From: an uncultured Clostridia bacterium
GTDB taxonomy: Bacteria; Bacillota; Clostridia; Christensenellales; Borkfalkiaceae
Direction of reading: 5' to 3'
NCBI GenBank assembly: GCA_947631195.1
Contig: CANRKK010000001.1
Coordinates: 62,001-126,000, forward strand
DNA: 64,000 nucleotides
Part shown: one piece after another, positions 1 to 9,221 of the stretch
How the letters are laid out: the number at the start of each line of letters is the position of its first letter
How positions within the stretch are numbered: the stretch's first letter is position 1
Notes under the pieces: generated by a model
What the model was told of the DNA's origin: nothing
Database searches by the model: none
The model's input: the letters and a program-made list of their open reading frames with translations, nothing else
Made by a program: the position numbers and the translations under genes

Positions 1-1004
1 AGAACTTCGATGAAGCGCAATCGGAGCTCATTTTGCAAAAGCTGAGCAAGGTATTCGGAGTGCATTCCATGAGTATCGCGCTCAAGGTGCCCACCGATAT
101 GGACTCAATTTTCTGCGCAGCAAAAACAGTCGGCCCGATGAACGGTACGTTTAAGGTTGAAACTCACAGGGCTGATAAAAGTTTTAAGCTCAATTCAATG
201 GAGATCAGCGCCGAAATAGGCGGCAGGCTTTTATCCGAAAACCATAATCTGAAAGTTGACGTTCATTCTCCCCAACACACAATTCAAATTGACTTGAGAG
301 AGGACGGCAGCACGCTTGTTTTCAATGAGTTTTTTAAAGGCGCGGGTGGCATGCCCGTAGGTACTGCCGGCAAGGGGCTGTTGCTTATCTCGGGCGGAAT
401 TGACAGCCCTGTGGCGGGGCACATGATTGCAAAGCGGGGAATGAATATCGAATGTGTACATTTCCACAGCTATCCATATACAAACTTACAGGCGCGCGAC
501 AAGGTAATTGAACTTGCAAAGGTGCTTTCGCAGTATTCCTGCGGGACAAAATTGCACATAGTTTCCGTAACGCACATTCAGGAGGAAATTCATAAAAAAT
601 GTAACGGCGACTATATGGTTACCATTCTGAGGCGCTTTATGATGCGGATTGCCGAGCGGCTCGCCATAAAAACTGGCGCACAATGCATAATTACAGGGGA
701 GAGTTTGGGGCAAGTTGCCAGCCAGACGATAGAGGGAATAACCACTTCGAACGACGTTATCGGCAAGCTGCCCGTCTTACGGCCGCTTTGCGGATTTGAT
801 AAAGATGAGATTATAGAGCGCAGCAGAGCGATGGGGGCATTTGAAATATCGATACAGCCTTACGAGGATTGTTGCACAGTATTCCTGCCCAAACACCCGG
901 TTATAAGGCCGACGGTGCAGGACGTATTGAACGAGGAAGCAAAACTCGATGTTGAGTCTTTAATAGAGGAAGCCTTTAAATCGATTGAAACATATAACCT
1001 ATAA
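1..1004 (+). CDS. thiI: tRNA 4-thiouridine synthase ThiI (5' end outside window)
   Basis: ThiI adenylates uridine 8 of tRNA and transfers sulfur to it, and it also takes part in thiamine thiazole synthesis. The reading frame is open from base 3 to the stop, and the residues before the track's TTG start (NFDEAQSELI) continue a THUMP-like sequence. The gene therefore begins upstream and the TTG at base 33 is not the start. Visible parts are the end of the THUMP region, the PP-loop ATP site SGGIDSPVAG, and the conserved YEDCCTVFLPKHP segment that carries catalytic cysteine. No C-terminal rhodanese domain follows, as is usual in Bacillota. The cysteine desulfurase partner usually lies upstream, outside the window. 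A hairpin terminator follows the stop. Confidence 0.93.
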   Translation, partial: NFDEAQSELILQKLSKVFGVHSMSIALKVPTDMDSIFCAAKTVGPMNGTFKVETHRADKSFKLNSMEISAEIGGRLLSENHNLKVDVHSPQHTIQIDLREDGSTLVFNEFFKGAGGMPVGTAGKGLLLISGGIDSPVAGHMIAKRGMNIECVHFHSYPYTNLQARDKVIELAKVLSQYSCGTKLHIVSVTHIQEEIHKKCNGDYMVTILRRFMMRIAERLAIKTGAQCIITGESLGQVASQTIEGITTSNDVIGKLPVLRPLCGFDKDEIIERSRAMGAFEISIQPYEDCCTVFLPKHPVIRPTVQDVLNEEAKLDVESLIEEAFKSIETYNL

Positions 1005-1009
1005 AAATA

Positions 1010-1037
1010 TAAGCGTGCAATTTGCACGCTTTTTATA
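1010..1037. terminator. Bidirectional intrinsic terminator between thiI and the PBP gene
   Basis: A short inverted repeat (AAGCGTGCAA/TTGCACGCTT) is followed by TTTTTATAT on the plus strand and by a T-rich tract on the minus strand. It lies between two convergent genes and the PBP stop codon falls in the T-run, so it probably ends both transcripts. Confidence 0.8.
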
Positions 1038-3255
1038 TATTGTACCAATCCCCATTTATGATATGCGGGATTTTTATTTGGGGTTGCTGTTTATTCGATG
1101 AAATAAATATGGGTCCGACGTTTATTTCTTTGCCGAAATGCCTTGCCGTTCCGTCAAAATAGTAGGGGCAAACGGAGTACAGGTATGTTCCGTCGGGCGG
1201 AGAATCGGTTATTGATTTTTTCCATTTGCCATCATAAATTGTAGTTTTTATACCGCTATTGGCGCGTTTAACTATATATGAATAGTACTTTGTCTGACAT
1301 AAATCAATAAAAACGCTGTTATTTTCCACTTTGATTTCAGGTTTGCATATTGTAGGAGTTGAAAATCTGGTGGAGGTTGTTGCGGGTATGTTGGATTCCA
1401 AAGTTTTGATTTGCAGCAAATTCAACTGCGGCGAAATGTCGTCGGCAATTTCAATTTTGTTTGAATCGTAATATAATTCCGCGTCTATTTTAACCGTCTT
1501 TGTTCCCTTTGACGTTTCGAGCTTTTTGGGGGACTTATCCGCGTAGAGTTTATTCAAAATTGTCTGTGCCATTTTACAGCTTTGATTTCCGCCCGTAATG
1601 TCAAGTTTTTTGTTTGTGCCGTCGCCAAGCCAAACGGCTACGCAATTTTCGCTCGTATATGCTACGGAGTAGGCGTCCGTATTTCCGCTTTTATCTCCGC
1701 ACGTTCCCGTTTTGGCGGCCACGTCGTAAGGTAAATTTCTTAACATTTTTGCCGTGCCGCTTTTGGCTGTTTCAATCAGCATCTGGTTGATTAGCGATGC
1801 GGTTCCCTCCGAAAACGCCCGGGACTTTACTTTTTTCGGTTCGTATATCAATTTTCCGTTTTCATCTTCAATTTTTCTTATAAACGTTGAGGGGGCATAG
1901 ATGCCAGAATTTGCAAACTGATTGTAGCAATCGGCAATCTGTTTTATCGAAAAGCCGTGCGTCATTCCGCCCAAGGCAAGCGACAGGTTTTTCTCGCTTT
2001 CCTCGAGTTTGATGTTCATTTTATTTAAGTATTTTTCGGCCTTGTCCACCGTAAGAGAATTTAAAATTTTTACCGCGGGGATATTGTAACTGCGCGCCAG
2101 ACATTCGGTTGCCGAAATATAGCCGTGATAGCGGTTGTCGTTGTTGGACGGCGAATAGCCGTTAAAGTCGATTTTGTCGTCGAGAATTTTGGTGTAGGGA
2201 TTTATCAATTTTTCCTCAATGGCGGGCGCATACACGGCCAAAGGCTTGATGGTGGAGCCGGGTTGCCGTTTGGAATCGCCGATTGTACTTTTGTATGCGG
2301 CTACCTCGTTGTCGGAGGTGGTAACAATAATGGCGTTGTCGCAAGGATAGTCCGTTTTTTCAATCAAATCCTGCAATTCCGGCTGCAGATTGGTATATAT
2401 TTTACAACCCGAGCTGATATTATAAAAGTTCAGTTCGGCTGCTTCGAGTTCATCGAATACCGCGTTTATATATTCATCACCGTAACCGGAATTGTTGTTT
2501 TGACTTACATTCAACGGCTCGGCGAGGCACTGACTATACCGTGCGTCGCTTATAAATTTGCAATCGCGCATCGCTTTTAGTACAACGTTTCTCCGTGTCA
2601 GACTTTTTTCGGGATGCTTGAAGGGGGAGTAGTTGTTGGGCGAGATTAAAAGTCCCGCAAGCACCGCGCTTTCTTCCGTTGTTAAGGTTTCGGCATTTTT
2701 GCCGAAATAAAATTCGGCGGCGCTTTGCAGCCCGTAGCAGTTATGCCCGAAATAAATAGTGTTCAGGTACATTTCCAAAATTTTGTCTTTCGAGTAATGC
2801 TTTTCGAGCTTTTTGGTCAACCTGATTTCTTTCAATTTTCTGCTTATGGTTTTATCGCCCGACAGATGCGTGTTTTTGATTAACTGCTGGCTGATTGTGG
2901 ACGCACCTTCTTTAAAGGATCGGGAGAGAACGTTTTTATATGCCGCCTTCAGCATCCGCTTGTAATTCAGACCGTGGTGCGAGTAAAAATTTCTGTCCTC
3001 GGAGGCTATAAAGGCATTGACCGTATCCTTTGGCAACTGAGCAAGTTTTATCGCTTTTCTGTTGTTTTTTTGGTATGCGCTTACAATTTCATCGCCGTTT
3101 TTATCGTATATAGTAATGCTTTGCTGCGTTGTTGTCAGTTTGCTTTTGTCCAAAACAGCGTCTTTGGTTATTATAAAATATGACAGTACGCACGCAACCG
3201 CCATAACGGCTATACACGCCGCAGTGACCGCGGCGATTTTTAGAATTTTTAACAT
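1033..3255 (-). CDS. Class A penicillin-binding protein (PBP1A-type bifunctional peptidoglycan synthase)
   Basis: This enzyme polymerises lipid II into glycan strands and cross-links peptide stems on the outer face of the membrane. The N-terminus has one hydrophobic segment (about residues 7-29) acting as signal anchor. The GT51 glycosyltransferase domain shows SEDRNFYSHHG with catalytic Glu86, EGASTISQQLIKN (about 116-128) and a second Glu near 181. The transpeptidase domain has the three penicillin-binding motifs: S334-T-I-K337, S389-Y-N391 and K515-T-G-T. The 740-residue length is normal. The tail after residue 640 is divergent and may be a small extracellular module. The gene is monocistronic, divergent from miaB and convergent with thiI. 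Which PBP1 paralog it represents cannot be decided here. Confidence 0.93.
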   Translation of the reverse strand: MLKILKIAAVTAACIAVMAVACVLSYFIITKDAVLDKSKLTTTQQSITIYDKNGDEIVSAYQKNNRKAIKLAQLPKDTVNAFIASEDRNFYSHHGLNYKRMLKAAYKNVLSRSFKEGASTISQQLIKNTHLSGDKTISRKLKEIRLTKKLEKHYSKDKILEMYLNTIYFGHNCYGLQSAAEFYFGKNAETLTTEESAVLAGLLISPNNYSPFKHPEKSLTRRNVVLKAMRDCKFISDARYSQCLAEPLNVSQNNNSGYGDEYINAVFDELEAAELNFYNISSGCKIYTNLQPELQDLIEKTDYPCDNAIIVTTSDNEVAAYKSTIGDSKRQPGSTIKPLAVYAPAIEEKLINPYTKILDDKIDFNGYSPSNNDNRYHGYISATECLARSYNIPAVKILNSLTVDKAEKYLNKMNIKLEESEKNLSLALGGMTHGFSIKQIADCYNQFANSGIYAPSTFIRKIEDENGKLIYEPKKVKSRAFSEGTASLINQMLIETAKSGTAKMLRNLPYDVAAKTGTCGDKSGNTDAYSVAYTSENCVAVWLGDGTNKKLDITGGNQSCKMAQTILNKLYADKSPKKLETSKGTKTVKIDAELYYDSNKIEIADDISPQLNLLQIKTLESNIPATTSTRFSTPTICKPEIKVENNSVFIDLCQTKYYSYIVKRANSGIKTTIYDGKWKKSITDSPPDGTYLYSVCPYYFDGTARHFGKEINVGPIFISSNKQQPQIKIPHIINGDWYNI

Positions 3256-3299
3256 TTATAAATAGTATTTATAAAATTAAATAAATCTTGCTTATTTGT

Positions 3300-3328
3300 T
3301 TGAAAAACTGCCGAAAAAAATGTATAAT
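3300..3328 (+). promoter_or_regulatory. Sigma-A-type promoter for the miaB-mutS-mutL-miaA operon
   Basis: TTGAAA, a 17-base spacer and TATAAT end 20 bases before the miaB ATG. The resulting leader would be very short and no strong ribosome binding site is seen ahead of miaB. Confidence 0.75.
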
Positions 3329-3348
3329 TAATTCGGTATAGAATAATT

Positions 3349-4668
3349 ATGGATAAATTTTATTACATTACAACCTACGGTTGCCAGATGAACGTGCACG
3401 AATCGGAAAAAATAGCGGGCATTTTGGCGGGACTCGGCTACCGTGCATGCGAAAAAATCGAGGACGCAGATATTGCGGTGTTCAACACATGTTGCATACG
3501 CGAAAACGCCGAAAATCATGCCTATGGAAATATAGGCATGCTAAAAAAACTTAAGGCAAAAAAGAAAGATATGATTATTGCCGTCGGCGGCTGTTTGACG
3601 CAGCAGATAGGAAAGGCCGATATTTTACATAAAAAATTCCCCTATGTGGACATTATTTTCGGCACGCATAACCTTAACAGTCTTGAAGAATTGATATTGA
3701 AAAAACAAAAAAGCAAAAAGGCAGTAATCGAGATTGAGGAAAGCGAAGGGGAGATCTGCGAAGGCGACGCGCCCCTCCGCACGAGCTATCCCAACGCATG
3801 GATAAATATTACATACGGCTGCAATAATTTTTGCAGCTATTGCATAGTACCGTACGTCAGAGGGCGCGAGAGGAGCAGGCGCTCCGAAAATATAATTGCC
3901 GAGGCAAAGGCGCTTATTGCGGAGGGCTATAAGGAGATTACTCTTTTGGGGCAAAACGTAAATTCCTATGCCAACAATACGGACGATATAACGTTCCCCG
4001 AGCTTTTGCAGAGGGTGGCAGATATCGACGGGAAGTTCCGTCTGCGCTTTATGACGAGCCATCCGAAAGATTTTTCGGAAGATCTCGTAAAAGTCATCGC
4101 CGCCAACAACAAAATATGTAACGACGTGCATTTGCCCGTTCAAAGCGGCTCAAACGCCATTCTCAAAGCCATGAACAGGCGTTACACCCGCGAAGATTAT
4201 TTGAAAAAAATCGAACTTTTAAAAAAATATATTCCCGATTGCGCCGTGACCACGGATTTGATTGTCGGATTCCCCGGTGAAACCGAGGAGGACTTTGAGG
4301 ATACCTTAAGCCTTGTGCGGGAAGTAGGATTTTCCTCTGCGTTTACGTTTGTTTATTCGCCGCGGGAAGGAACGGTGGCCGCAAAAATGGACAATCAAAT
4401 TCCCGAAGACGTATCAAAAAGCAGAATTATGCGGCTTGTAGAGCTTGTAAACTCCAACACCCGTGAGCAATCTTCCAAATATGTAGGGCGAACGGTGGAG
4501 GTTCTTTGCGAAGATTATGACGACAAAAAGAATTTATATCTCGGCAGAGACGAGTATGGCAGAATGGCGTATTTTGCAAGCCCGTCAAACGTTATCGGAG
4601 AATTTTTAAATATTAAAATACAGTCGGCGAACGGAATTTCTCTTGTCGGCAATATAGTTAAGGATTAA
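3349..4668 (+). CDS. miaB: tRNA-2-methylthio-N6-dimethylallyladenosine synthase MiaB
   Basis: MiaB is a radical-SAM methylthiotransferase that adds a methylthio group to i6A37 of tRNAs reading UNN codons. The N-terminal UPF0004 domain supplies three cysteines for an auxiliary 4Fe-4S cluster (YGCQMN at residue 12, NTCCIREN, VGGCLTQQ). The radical-SAM motif CNNFCSYC (CxxxCxxC) follows near residue 155, and a TRAM domain ends the protein. Length, 439 residues, is typical. It opens an operon whose last tRNA gene, miaA, makes the i6A substrate of MiaB, so both steps of ms2i6A37 synthesis are co-transcribed around mutSL. Confidence 0.97.
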   Translation: MDKFYYITTYGCQMNVHESEKIAGILAGLGYRACEKIEDADIAVFNTCCIRENAENHAYGNIGMLKKLKAKKKDMIIAVGGCLTQQIGKADILHKKFPYVDIIFGTHNLNSLEELILKKQKSKKAVIEIEESEGEICEGDAPLRTSYPNAWINITYGCNNFCSYCIVPYVRGRERSRRSENIIAEAKALIAEGYKEITLLGQNVNSYANNTDDITFPELLQRVADIDGKFRLRFMTSHPKDFSEDLVKVIAANNKICNDVHLPVQSGSNAILKAMNRRYTREDYLKKIELLKKYIPDCAVTTDLIVGFPGETEEDFEDTLSLVREVGFSSAFTFVYSPREGTVAAKMDNQIPEDVSKSRIMRLVELVNSNTREQSSKYVGRTVEVLCEDYDDKKNLYLGRDEYGRMAYFASPSNVIGEFLNIKIQSANGISLVGNIVKD

Positions 4669-4671
4669 AAT

Positions 4672-7269
4672 ATGGCGCTTTCACAAATGATGCAACATTA
4701 TTTATCCATAAAGGATAAGTATAAAGACTGCTTGATTTTTTACCGTCTTGGCGATTTTTACGAGATGTTTTTCGACGATGCCGTAAAGGCTTCCAAAATT
4801 CTCGATTTAACGCTTACCGGGAGGGACTGCGGACTTGAAAAGAGGGCGCCAATGTGCGGCGTTCCCTATCATGCCGTTGACGCCTACATTGAAAAACTTG
4901 TTGCTTGCGGGGAAAAGGTTGCCATTTGCGAACAGCTTGAAGATCCGTCCACGGCAAAGGGAATGGTTGCCCGCGACGTCGTAAGGGTGGTTACGGCGGG
5001 CACGCTGACGTCCGACAGCGGTCTAAACGAAAAAACCAACAATTTTATCTGTTGCGCCTATAAGGAGGGCGACAATGTTGCGCTGGCTTGGGCAGATATA
5101 ACCACGGGCGAACTTACCGCCACCGAATATCTCGGGGACGGCGTTAAAAAGTGCCTGACGCAAATGATAAAACTTGACGTTAAGGAAATTATCTGCAACG
5201 ACGAAATGCTGTTTGAGGTTAAAAATCTGCGCGAAGTAAATTCGGGCGCATTGCCTCATTTTTCAAATTATCCCGCGTGGGCTTTTGGATACTCTGCGGC
5301 GGAACGCACTCTTTTGGCACAATTTCAGGTCAACTCGCTCGCATCATATTCTATATGCGGTAAAAAAAGTGCGATATCGGCGGCGGGAGCGCTCATCGAA
5401 TATTTAAAAGAGACGCAAAAGCACGCATTGAAGAATATAGACAACGTAAAATACGTTGTTGCGGAGAGCTATTTGCAGCTTGACGTCGTTGCTTTGAACA
5501 ATCTTGAAATTACAAAAACTCTCGGCAACGGCGGCAAATACGGTTCGCTGTTATGGCTTTTGGATAAAACCAAAACGGGAATGGGGGCCAGACTTTTAAA
5601 AAACGCGATACTTTATCCGTTGCATAACATAGACGATATAAATTTCAGGCTTGACGGCGTTTCGGAATTATATGAAGCTACGGTAATCAGAATCGCTATT
5701 CAGGAACTGCTTAAAGATATCAAGGATATTGAGCGGATCGCGGGGAAAATCAGCAACGGCAATATTATGCCAAGGGATTGCCTTGCGTTGGCGGCGTCGC
5801 TGAACGTTGTTCCTAACATTAAATTCCAGCTTGCGGGTTTCGGTTCGCCTATCATTAAAAAAATCTGCGCGGATTTGGTTGATTTATCCCCTATAGCCAA
5901 ATTGCTTGAAAACGCAATAGAGCTGCCGCCCCCGGACGCTAAAAAGACCGACGGATACGATAGGGAGCACGGATATATCAAAAATGGGTTCAACGCGCAA
6001 CTTGACGAACTCCGTTCTGTTAAGGTCAAGGGGAAGCAGATGCTTGAAGCCATGGAATCGCGCGAGAGGGACGCCACGGGCATCAGAAATCTCAGGATAG
6101 GTTTCAACAGGGTCTTTGGATATTATATCGAAGTAACCAAGTCGTTTAAAGAAAAAGTTCCGCTGAATTATCGGCGGAGGCAAACGCTTGCAAACGCCGA
6201 GCGGTACACCACCGACGAGCTGGCAGAACTTGAAGAAAAGATTTTGACTAGCGATGACAAGGCGGTTAAGCTCGAAGCGGAAATCTTTGAAAAGATAAAG
6301 CAGATATTGACCCAAAATATTGACAACTTAAAAAATATTGCTTCCGCGGTTGCCTTGCTGGATATGATAGTTGCCTTTGCGGATCTGGCAAAGTCCAACA
6401 GATATGTGCGGCCGCAAATCGTGGACGAGAATGAGCCGCTTGTAATAAAAGAGGGGCGGCACCCCGTGGTTGAAGTGATATCAAAGGAGAGATTTATTCC
6501 CAACGATACTCTCCTCGACAGGGGTGAAAACCGCACGGCAATCATCACGGGACCCAATATGGCGGGCAAGAGCACATACATGCGGCAGACCGCTATAATT
6601 GCAATAATGGCGCATATGGGGTGTTTTGTCCCTGCAAAATCGGCCCGAATTCCGCTTATTGACCGCGTGTTTACCCGCGTGGGGGCGAGCGATAACCTGA
6701 TATCCGACCAAAGCACGTTTATGGTTGAGATGATAGAGGTTGCAACAATAATCAATAATGCAACGCCGTGCAGCTTGCTGATTCTCGACGAAGTGGGGCG
6801 GGGCACCAGTACTTATGACGGCTTGAGCATTGCATGGGCGGTTATCGAGCACTTGACCTGCAAAATAGGTGCAAAAACGATGTTTGCCACCCATTATCAC
6901 GAGCTTACGGAACTTGAAAACAGCTTAGATGGCGTAAAAAACTATAAAATTGCCGTAAAAGAACTGAATGGCGGAATAATATTTTTGCGAAAAATCATGC
7001 GCGGAGGCGCTAACAGAAGTTTCGGCATTGAGGTTGCGGCGCTTGCAGGCATCCCCAAAGTCGTTACCGATAGAGCAAAACAGATATTGCGGTTAGTCGA
7101 AAAGGGCGATTCGGCCAAAGTGGAAAATAATGAAGACGAGCCGCAGCCCGATAGCGACAGCGAGATTGTAAAAATTTTACGTGAAGTTGATATGAATAAT
7201 CTTTCTCCCATGCAGGCGTTTTTGCTTGTGGGCGATTTGGTGGAAAAGGTAAAAGATGAAGAAAATTAA
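4672..7269 (+). CDS. mutS: DNA mismatch repair protein MutS
   Basis: MutS recognises mismatches and small loops and recruits MutL. The N-terminal domain has the mismatch-wedge motif GDFYEMF near residue 25 (Phe-x-Glu). The C-terminal ATPase carries Walker A GPNMAGKST near residue 626, the ST*-type segment DNLISDQSTFMVEM, Walker B LLILDEVGRGTSTYDG near 700 and the signal FATHYHEL. The 865-residue length fits MutS1 rather than MutS2. It starts 3 bases after the miaB stop and overlaps mutL by 14 bases, which points to translational coupling. Confidence 0.98.
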   Translation: MALSQMMQHYLSIKDKYKDCLIFYRLGDFYEMFFDDAVKASKILDLTLTGRDCGLEKRAPMCGVPYHAVDAYIEKLVACGEKVAICEQLEDPSTAKGMVARDVVRVVTAGTLTSDSGLNEKTNNFICCAYKEGDNVALAWADITTGELTATEYLGDGVKKCLTQMIKLDVKEIICNDEMLFEVKNLREVNSGALPHFSNYPAWAFGYSAAERTLLAQFQVNSLASYSICGKKSAISAAGALIEYLKETQKHALKNIDNVKYVVAESYLQLDVVALNNLEITKTLGNGGKYGSLLWLLDKTKTGMGARLLKNAILYPLHNIDDINFRLDGVSELYEATVIRIAIQELLKDIKDIERIAGKISNGNIMPRDCLALAASLNVVPNIKFQLAGFGSPIIKKICADLVDLSPIAKLLENAIELPPPDAKKTDGYDREHGYIKNGFNAQLDELRSVKVKGKQMLEAMESRERDATGIRNLRIGFNRVFGYYIEVTKSFKEKVPLNYRRRQTLANAERYTTDELAELEEKILTSDDKAVKLEAEIFEKIKQILTQNIDNLKNIASAVALLDMIVAFADLAKSNRYVRPQIVDENEPLVIKEGRHPVVEVISKERFIPNDTLLDRGENRTAIITGPNMAGKSTYMRQTAIIAIMAHMGCFVPAKSARIPLIDRVFTRVGASDNLISDQSTFMVEMIEVATIINNATPCSLLILDEVGRGTSTYDGLSIAWAVIEHLTCKIGAKTMFATHYHELTELENSLDGVKNYKIAVKELNGGIIFLRKIMRGGANRSFGIEVAALAGIPKVVTDRAKQILRLVEKGDSAKVENNEDEPQPDSDSEIVKILREVDMNNLSPMQAFLLVGDLVEKVKDEEN

Positions 7270-9220
7270 TATACTTTCGGAAAGAGTTTACAACAGAATA
7301 GCTGCGGGCGAGGTGGTGGACAGGCCCTACTCCGCGGTGAAAGAACTTGTTGAAAACAGCATCGACGCGGGCGCAACGGAAATTGAAATATACATAGAAA
7401 AGGGCGGCAAACAGCTTATAAGGGTTGTGGATAACGGCTCGGGGATTTATAAAGACGACTTGCCCGCCGCCTTTTTGCCCCATGCGACAAGTAAGATCGC
7501 GGGAGTGAACGATCTTGACAATATTACAACTCTCGGTTTCAGGGGAGAGGCCCTTGCAAGCATTGCGGCCATTTCCAAAACGGAGATAATTTCCGTGACC
7601 GATGGCAATCCTGCGTATAAAATTGAGTGCGAAGGGGGCAATATCGGCAATGTGCAGCAGGCGGCGCTTGAAAAGGGGACAATAATTACCGTGCGCGATC
7701 TGTTTTATAATACTCCCGTGCGCGCCAAATTTTTAAAGCCCTACAAAAAGGAAGAGACGGACATAACGAGTTTTGTGACGAGATTCATTCTTGCAAAGCC
7801 CAAAATTTGTTTTAAATATTTTACAGACGGCAAACTCACGCTGCAGTCTTTCGGCGGCGGGCTCGAAGAGTCGATTGCGCAGGTTTATGGGGCAAAAGTG
7901 TTGCCGCAGTGCATAAAGCTCGACGCGCTTAAAGACGATATTCATATATATGGTTTTATCGGGAACCAAAATTTTTTCAAGCCGAATAAAAGTTATCAAA
8001 GCATCTTTTTAAACGGCAGATACATTGTAAACAATACTATCGCCATTGCAATATCCAACGCATATTCAAGCTATGTGATGAAAAGGCAGTTCCCGTTTTA
8101 TGTCCTCCATATAGACATGCCCGCCGACCTTGTTGATGTAAACGTGCATCCCAACAAAGCCGACGTGCGGTTTGTGGATAATAAATTTATATTTGGCGTT
8201 GTGTACAAGGTTGTTTCGGCCGTTTTGGACGGCACGCCGAGCGCGATGGATTTTGTTGCAGATTATGCCAGAGTGCCTCAAATAAAATCCACGTCGACCG
8301 CGAAATCGGAAAATGTGAATAAAGTGTACGCCGAGGACGAGCCGTTTGTGCCGCAGGAAATAATAGATAAATACAAGCCTTCACAGTCAACTATTTTCCC
8401 CGAAGATGTCAAGTTGCTTGACGATGGCCCCGCCCAACCCGAACCCGAAAAGGAAGATAGACCCTTTGATCCCGAAAGAGATTTGTCGCTTGCCACATTT
8501 TACGGAGCGGACTTCAGATATGATACGACGCCGCAGGACGACAATTTGTATGTTGGAGACAGCGCGCTGGAGATAAATCCCTATCTTGAAGAAGCAAAGG
8601 AGATTGAAAAGAGATATTTTGAGCGCAAACAGGCAAGGATTGACTACGAAACCTGCAAATATTGTGGCGCGCTGTTCAATACTTATCTTATGTATGAATA
8701 CCGCGACACCGTATATATTATCGACCAGCACGCCGCGCACGAAAGAATACTTTTCGATAAATTAAAAAACAAATTAAAACGGCGCAAAATTGTTAAGCAA
8801 CCGCTTTTGTTGCCCTATGACTTCCACGTAAACGCCCTGGAATTTCAATTTATGGAAAAGAATTTCAACGTTATACAGGATTTGGGCTTTACAATTTTGC
8901 ACCACGGGCTGAATACGTACAGAATAACCGAAGTACCGGCCGATTTAAAGGACATAAAAATAAACGAATTCTTTGATGAAGTTTTGGCGCAGATCGGAAG
9001 CTACGACGAAATAACGCTTGAGGAGATGTTAAAGGATAAGTTGGCCTCCACAGCATGCAAGCACGCAATAAAGGGCGGGGAGATACTAACGGAGCAGGAA
9101 GTTAAATATCTGATAAAATTGATGGACGGCAACGTTGCGCTTAAGTGCCCGCACGGCAGACCCGTTTGCGTGTCGCTGTCAAAGACGGAAATTGAAAAAA
9201 TGTTCAAAAGGATTGTATAA
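7256..9220 (+). CDS. mutL: DNA mismatch repair endonuclease MutL
   Basis: MutL couples mismatch recognition to strand incision. The GHKL ATPase domain is complete: ENSIDAGAT, DNGSGI, and the GFRGEALASI lid. A long linker (about residues 330-450) leads to the C-terminal dimerisation and endonuclease domain, recognised by DQHAAHERILF, ACKHAIKGGE and CPHGRP, the motif set of MutL proteins that cut DNA and of hosts lacking MutH. The metal-binding motif DQHA(x)2E(x)4E ends in Asp instead of Glu here. The start codon overlaps the end of mutS. Length is 654 residues. Confidence 0.97.
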   Translation: MKKINILSERVYNRIAAGEVVDRPYSAVKELVENSIDAGATEIEIYIEKGGKQLIRVVDNGSGIYKDDLPAAFLPHATSKIAGVNDLDNITTLGFRGEALASIAAISKTEIISVTDGNPAYKIECEGGNIGNVQQAALEKGTIITVRDLFYNTPVRAKFLKPYKKEETDITSFVTRFILAKPKICFKYFTDGKLTLQSFGGGLEESIAQVYGAKVLPQCIKLDALKDDIHIYGFIGNQNFFKPNKSYQSIFLNGRYIVNNTIAIAISNAYSSYVMKRQFPFYVLHIDMPADLVDVNVHPNKADVRFVDNKFIFGVVYKVVSAVLDGTPSAMDFVADYARVPQIKSTSTAKSENVNKVYAEDEPFVPQEIIDKYKPSQSTIFPEDVKLLDDGPAQPEPEKEDRPFDPERDLSLATFYGADFRYDTTPQDDNLYVGDSALEINPYLEEAKEIEKRYFERKQARIDYETCKYCGALFNTYLMYEYRDTVYIIDQHAAHERILFDKLKNKLKRRKIVKQPLLLPYDFHVNALEFQFMEKNFNVIQDLGFTILHHGLNTYRITEVPADLKDIKINEFFDEVLAQIGSYDEITLEEMLKDKLASTACKHAIKGGEILTEQEVKYLIKLMDGNVALKCPHGRPVCVSLSKTEIEKMFKRIV

Positions 9221-9221
9221 T

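Noticed and set aside
9135-9221. N-terminal extension of MiaA in the ORF track
   Set aside because: These codons lie inside mutL in another frame; the TTG at 9222 has a ribosome binding site and gives the standard MiaA N-terminus.
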